Under the pieces are notes generated by a model. It saw only the letters and a list, made by a program, of their open reading frames with translations, did not search any database and was not told the origin of the DNA. This document shows positions 60,185-64,000 of a DNA stretch of 64,000 nucleotides, piece by piece. The stretch lies in contig CM076650.1 in NCBI GenBank assembly GCA_038496675.1, positions 9,356,269 through 9,420,268 on the forward strand, written 5' to 3'. Position numbers and translations under genes: made by a program. This DNA comes from Rachycentron canadum. Its lineage: Eukaryota; Chordata; Actinopteri; Carangiformes; Rachycentridae. Within the stretch, counting starts at the first letter, position 1. Every line of letters starts with the position of its first letter.

Positions 60185-62395
60185 ATGGGAACTAACCCAA
60201 AAAGGACAGTGACAGTCCAGATGGTGCCTCAGCTGGCTGTGGTGGACACACTGGGCAATAAGGAGTCTAATGCCAACTGGACTAAAGAGCCCAACCTCAA
60301 ACTCTCTCAGGTTTGTCCAAACCCCACCCTCACATCTCCTGACCGCAAACAGGATAACTTACCCCTGACTGCTGCTCCCACTAATGCCATCCCACATACC
60401 CAAAAAACAGCTTCCAAGGGAGGTGAACCAGTTTGCAGCACTGTATCAGACAAACCAGTTCCAGCCAATGGAAACCAGACAAAATCTGAGCATGTGACAG
60501 GTGGAGACCAACATATGCCAGACCTGTCTCTAACAGGCCAAGGTGTGGGTGAGGCAGGAGGCAACCAGAGGGATTCTAATGCTAATATGAAAATGTTAAG
60601 TCTGGCTGATGAAAAGAAAATCTGTAAGGATGGTGTGTCGTCTGCTGCTACAGCGTCAAAGGTCGACGTGCAGACCAGTGACTGCAGAATAAAAGGGCCA
60701 AGTGCAGCGGAGGAGGAGTGTGCAAAGCTAACATCCTCAGCCAAAGCCACAGCAGCAGAGGACAGTAATAAACATGTTCCTCCAAGTAATAAAAATCTTA
60801 ACAATGCTTGCGAATTAAAGCAAATTGCATCTGCACCCCAACTGGAGAATAAAGGGAGTATATCAGCTCCCAAAAACAAGGACACTGCCACAGAACAAAA
60901 ATCTAAAGAGTCTGATCCTATACAAAGTTCTTCACAAAGCTCTGTGAGTCTGCAGGAGATTCCCGAACCTAGAAGAAGCATGGAAACTACAACTCCGCTT
61001 AGCTCTACTACACCTTCATTTAAGAGCAAAGAAGCAGAAGCTGCATCTATAAATAAGAATTCCAGTTCAACTATTCCAGAGAAGGATTTACAACCGGCAA
61101 AGAAACCACAAGTCTCCTTAGATAAACATCAGCCAGTGTCTTCACAGAAGGACTCCTCTCAGCCCCAGGCCATACCAAACATACTGGCATATGGGCAGGT
61201 GGCTGAAGAAGCCAGCCAGACTGACACAGCTGTCACTGAAGGGCAACAGCAGCAGCACTGCAAGCTCTACAAGGAAGTTTCGACTATGACCTCATCCCTG
61301 TCATCCACCCCAGTCAAACAGTGTCATGATATGGAGGTTCAGGCGGTGGCTAACACGTCCAGTAAGGCTGTGGCCACAAGTCCGAGCCTGTTGCCCTTTT
61401 CCGTGACTCGCAGGCCGAATGGTGGTGCAGTCCCCAGGGAGGAGGCACAGAGCCTGGCTGTAGTCTGTCAGGTGGATGGGGGTGTAGGTCTCCACCAGAT
61501 GAACAAGACTTCTCTATCCACCTGTACTGATCCGAGGTCAGAGACACTCACGGTTGAGGCGGAGATGTGCCTCAACCAAAATGCAGGCATGGTTTTTAAC
61601 TCTCAGTCCCACCTACAAGATGCCAATCTAGGGGCTAAGCCTAAAGAACCGGGGCCAGCTTTATGCAACATCCAGCCAGTTTATCAAATCAATATTGAAC
61701 ACAGCAACCACAAGGAGCAAGGAGAGACAGGTAACTGCCAAGATAAAACTGCAGCTCAGACATCTGCAGCAAAAACAACCACTGCTGAAGCTCCAGCTTT
61801 CAAAGCAGGGACTCCCCCAGAGACAGCCGGTGCTTCCAAGTCTGGATCGGCTGACAGTAACAATGCTGCGCTGTGTCAGGCTGCTGTTACAACCAAGCCT
61901 GAAAAGGCCCTGCCAATAACAACAGCGGCAAACACCACATCCAAGTCAGCTCGAACTAAAAACAAAGCAGAGAGTTCAAAAGAAAAGAGCAAGGAAGCTG
62001 GAGGTAAAGCCCTGACGAAGGAGACAAATTCTGGCAAACAGAAGGTAGAACCGGAGAGAACTGAAGAGGAGAATGACCAGTCAGGGAAGCAGAAAGGACA
62101 GAGCGTCCATGATGTCGTTTGGGATGAACAAGGGATGACTTGGGAGGTTTATGGTGCATCTGTGGATCCAGAATCCCTTGGTTTTGCCATTCAGAGTCAC
62201 TTGCAATGCAAAATCAAGGAGCAAGAGAGGAAACTGATAGCTCAGACCTCCATCCGAAAGTCAATTTCTGGTGTTGACTCGCCACGACATGGCAGGAAGA
62301 ACAAAAGGAGGCAGAACATTTTCAGGTCAATGCTGCAAAATGTCAGACGGCCCAACTGCTGCGTGCGTCCCCCTCCCTCCTCCGTCCTCGAGTAG
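60185..62395 (+). CDS. gprin3: GPRIN3, G-protein-regulated inducer of neurite outgrowth 3
   Basis: GPRIN proteins bind activated Gi/o alpha subunits at the neuronal plasma membrane and promote neurite outgrowth. This is a single 736-codon exon (human GPRIN3 about 776), starting MGTNPKRTV in GGCATGG context after a 5' UTR exon boundary at 60077. Most of the protein is low-complexity, rich in Ser, Thr, Lys, Asn and Gln, and poorly conserved, as in the family. Two conserved blocks identify it. Around residues 359-420 lies KLYKEVSTMTSS, then MEVQAVANTSSKAVATSPSL. At the C-terminus lies the G-alpha-binding domain from about 641 (VHDVVWDEQGMTWEVYGASV), followed by FRSMLQNVRRPNCCVRPPPS and SVLE; its Cys pair is a likely palmitoylation site. 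GPRIN1 and GPRIN2 are less likely, because the NCCVRP end fits human GPRIN3 best. Teleost a/b identity is not assigned. Confidence 0.93.
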   Translation: MGTNPKRTVTVQMVPQLAVVDTLGNKESNANWTKEPNLKLSQVCPNPTLTSPDRKQDNLPLTAAPTNAIPHTQKTASKGGEPVCSTVSDKPVPANGNQTKSEHVTGGDQHMPDLSLTGQGVGEAGGNQRDSNANMKMLSLADEKKICKDGVSSAATASKVDVQTSDCRIKGPSAAEEECAKLTSSAKATAAEDSNKHVPPSNKNLNNACELKQIASAPQLENKGSISAPKNKDTATEQKSKESDPIQSSSQSSVSLQEIPEPRRSMETTTPLSSTTPSFKSKEAEAASINKNSSSTIPEKDLQPAKKPQVSLDKHQPVSSQKDSSQPQAIPNILAYGQVAEEASQTDTAVTEGQQQQHCKLYKEVSTMTSSLSSTPVKQCHDMEVQAVANTSSKAVATSPSLLPFSVTRRPNGGAVPREEAQSLAVVCQVDGGVGLHQMNKTSLSTCTDPRSETLTVEAEMCLNQNAGMVFNSQSHLQDANLGAKPKEPGPALCNIQPVYQINIEHSNHKEQGETGNCQDKTAAQTSAAKTTTAEAPAFKAGTPPETAGASKSGSADSNNAALCQAAVTTKPEKALPITTAANTTSKSARTKNKAESSKEKSKEAGGKALTKETNSGKQKVEPERTEEENDQSGKQKGQSVHDVVWDEQGMTWEVYGASVDPESLGFAIQSHLQCKIKEQERKLIAQTSIRKSISGVDSPRHGRKNKRRQNIFRSMLQNVRRPNCCVRPPPSSVLE

Positions 62396-64000
62396 CACAG
62401 CACAGAGGTAGCCAATGTCAGACTCCTCCTTTTTTCCTAGAGGTCAAATTGTTTGTCCTCCCCTCTTCATGACTCCAATGCCAAGTGAAACATTAGTGGG
62501 GTGACGATCCCTGTAAGTAAGTAAGTAAACTGGAATGTTGTAGCAAAAAGAGTCAAACTATTTGTGATGTTTGTGAACAAAGAAGGTAGGAAATAGAAAT
62601 ATAAAATGAACAACTCAAAACTTATTTTCTAGAAATAGATAATATAAAAAGAGAGAAGACTTCTAACAGTTTTTAATTAACAAAGGCAATAATAGTGAAA
62701 CGCATGTATATTAGTTGCAATGGCAGTGATATGACCTAAAATGAAGTCCAGACCTCTTCAGTACATGGCACTGATCATGGGATAGACACATTACTTACTG
62801 TCAGAATATTTGTGCAAATATATCAAACCGCCATCTCATTACATTTGGTGCATTTGGTATCTGTATTTGAGATGTTTTAGGGCCCTATATTTATAAGATT
62901 GCTGTATTTTTCTTTTCATGCACATTTATTTTTAGTGAGTGTTACATTGTGCAAAAAAACAACAACAAGGGACCGTATGCATACATGCACTGTTTAATCT
63001 CTGTTCTTCTTTGGTTTTCTATTAAAATAACAAAAAAAAGAAAAAAAGTTGAGCTTTATACATTCTTTATTTCTGACATGCTGACCAAATTTAAGAAAGT
63101 ATGGCGTCACTTTTTTGAATATTTTTGAATATTTAAAGTTAATTTCAGGACAAAAATGTTGATGGCACTTGGGCTACACAGAAATTAAAGGTCAAGAAAA
63201 GAAACAAAAGCTGACAGATCAAACACGCCAGTAACTTAAGAAGAGAGAGTGCCGGTGGATATGTCTAAATCAAGTGCACAAGGATGTGAGAGCAGCAGGC
63301 AACTTCGGGGCTGTCTGCAGGAGATGCAAGGGAGTGACGGACTGCTGCTGAGAGTAAAGGTACAGTAGGTTGTAGACTGTGCAAGATAAATTAGAGTCAA
63401 ACCTAATGAGGCAGTTTCTGAACCCTTACAAGGATGAAAAGTTTGTTCAGAGGCAAAGATCTTTCTCCCAATTAGTTCTTTTTGTTTGACAGACAGATTA
63501 ACATCTTTGCATATTAAGTTTTGAGGTGTGTGGTGTCAGTAATGGATTCGTTTACATGAATCCAATAGCCAGCAATGCTTTGTTTTATGTAAATGTATAG
63601 ATCTCAATGCATTTTGTGAAACAGCTTTATAGGCCGATGAAGGACAGGAGAAACCCAGTCTTGTGGATATTTCTAGAAACAAGATGTACAGCTCTGCCAG
63701 TTGCTTTGGTGTGGTGTAAATTAGACCTAAAATTTTGAACAGGTCATTTGCAGTAACTGCAGAGTCATAGAAGAGAAGGCTGGATATTGGTTATTTGCAG
63801 TTTAGGGCCAGAAATAGACTGTTTTCGTTTTGTGTGCATTGAACTTACAATTGTATTTTGTTTATTGTACTGTCTGTGAGATTTCAGCTACACACAGTGG
63901 TGAGGTATAATAAAACCAGAATTTATTGTTATGTAAAATTGTGCACCATGTGGATAAGAGACCAGAAGGAGACAGTGCGAGAACTACATCTAATGTTGCC
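62396..64000 (+). other. gprin3: gprin3 3' UTR (runs to window edge)
   Basis: AT-rich non-coding sequence after the gprin3 stop. Poly(A) candidates are ATTAAA at 63021-63026, followed by A-rich sequence, and AATAAA at 63909-63914. Which is used cannot be decided here. No other gene is seen. Confidence 0.5.

Noticed and set aside
60307..61029. 240-codon open frame on the minus strand
   Set aside because: Antisense to the gprin3 coding exon; composition is a mirror of its Ser/Ala/Thr codons, and there is no family resemblance or promoter context.
1..64000. CRISPR arrays, operons, phage or viral genes
   Set aside because: No direct-repeat/spacer pattern, no operon-like coding, no viral proteins; all coding DNA is spliced vertebrate genes or Tc1/L2-type repeats.

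Overview
The window is nuclear DNA of a teleost fish. It holds spliced vertebrate genes with GT-AG introns, AT-rich introns and intergenic DNA, CpG-rich gene starts, many decayed Tc1-like transposons and L2/SINE-type fragments. There is no sign of bacterial or viral gene organisation.

Layout, left to right: (1) the terminal coding exon of rnf150 (+) and a long 3' UTR, 1.5 to 6.4 kb; (2) an aimp1-type gene (+), 9.3 to 19.6 kb, whose introns and 3' UTR are crowded with Tc1-like remnants; (3) tbc1d9 (+), 20.5 to 43.7 kb, for which I could assemble all 21 coding exons in a continuous frame (1289 codons plus stop); (4) ucp1 (+), 44.8 to 47.9 kb, six coding exons, 306 residues; (5) elmod2 (-), 54.7 to 47.8 kb, eight coding exons, 298 residues, tail-to-tail with ucp1; (6) gprin3 (+), 57.5 kb to the right edge, with a noncoding first exon and a 736-residue single-exon ORF.

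From memory of the human map, ELMOD2-UCP1-TBC1D9-RNF150 are neighbours on 4q31 in the same relative order and orientation, so this is a conserved block. AIMP1 (4q24) and GPRIN3 (4q22) lie elsewhere on the human arm, so their presence here reflects rearrangement. The products do not form one pathway: RNF150 is a membrane RING protein, AIMP1 a tRNA-binding factor of the multisynthetase complex and cytokine precursor, TBC1D9 a Rab GAP-type protein, UCP1 a mitochondrial carrier, ELMOD2 an ARL/ARF GAP, and GPRIN3 a G-protein effector.

I found no new defence-like or operon-like system. The most interesting points are an aimp1 copy that seems to keep only the EMAPII half, an intact Tc1 DNA-binding ORF without its catalytic domain in that gene, a tbc1d9 leader with chained upstream ORFs and a 20-A tract next to the start codon, a UCP1 lacking the mammalian histidine pair, and overlapping 3' ends of ucp1 and elmod2. 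Exon boundaries were placed by eye from splice signals, frame continuity and remembered human proteins; UTR ends and promoters are inferred.
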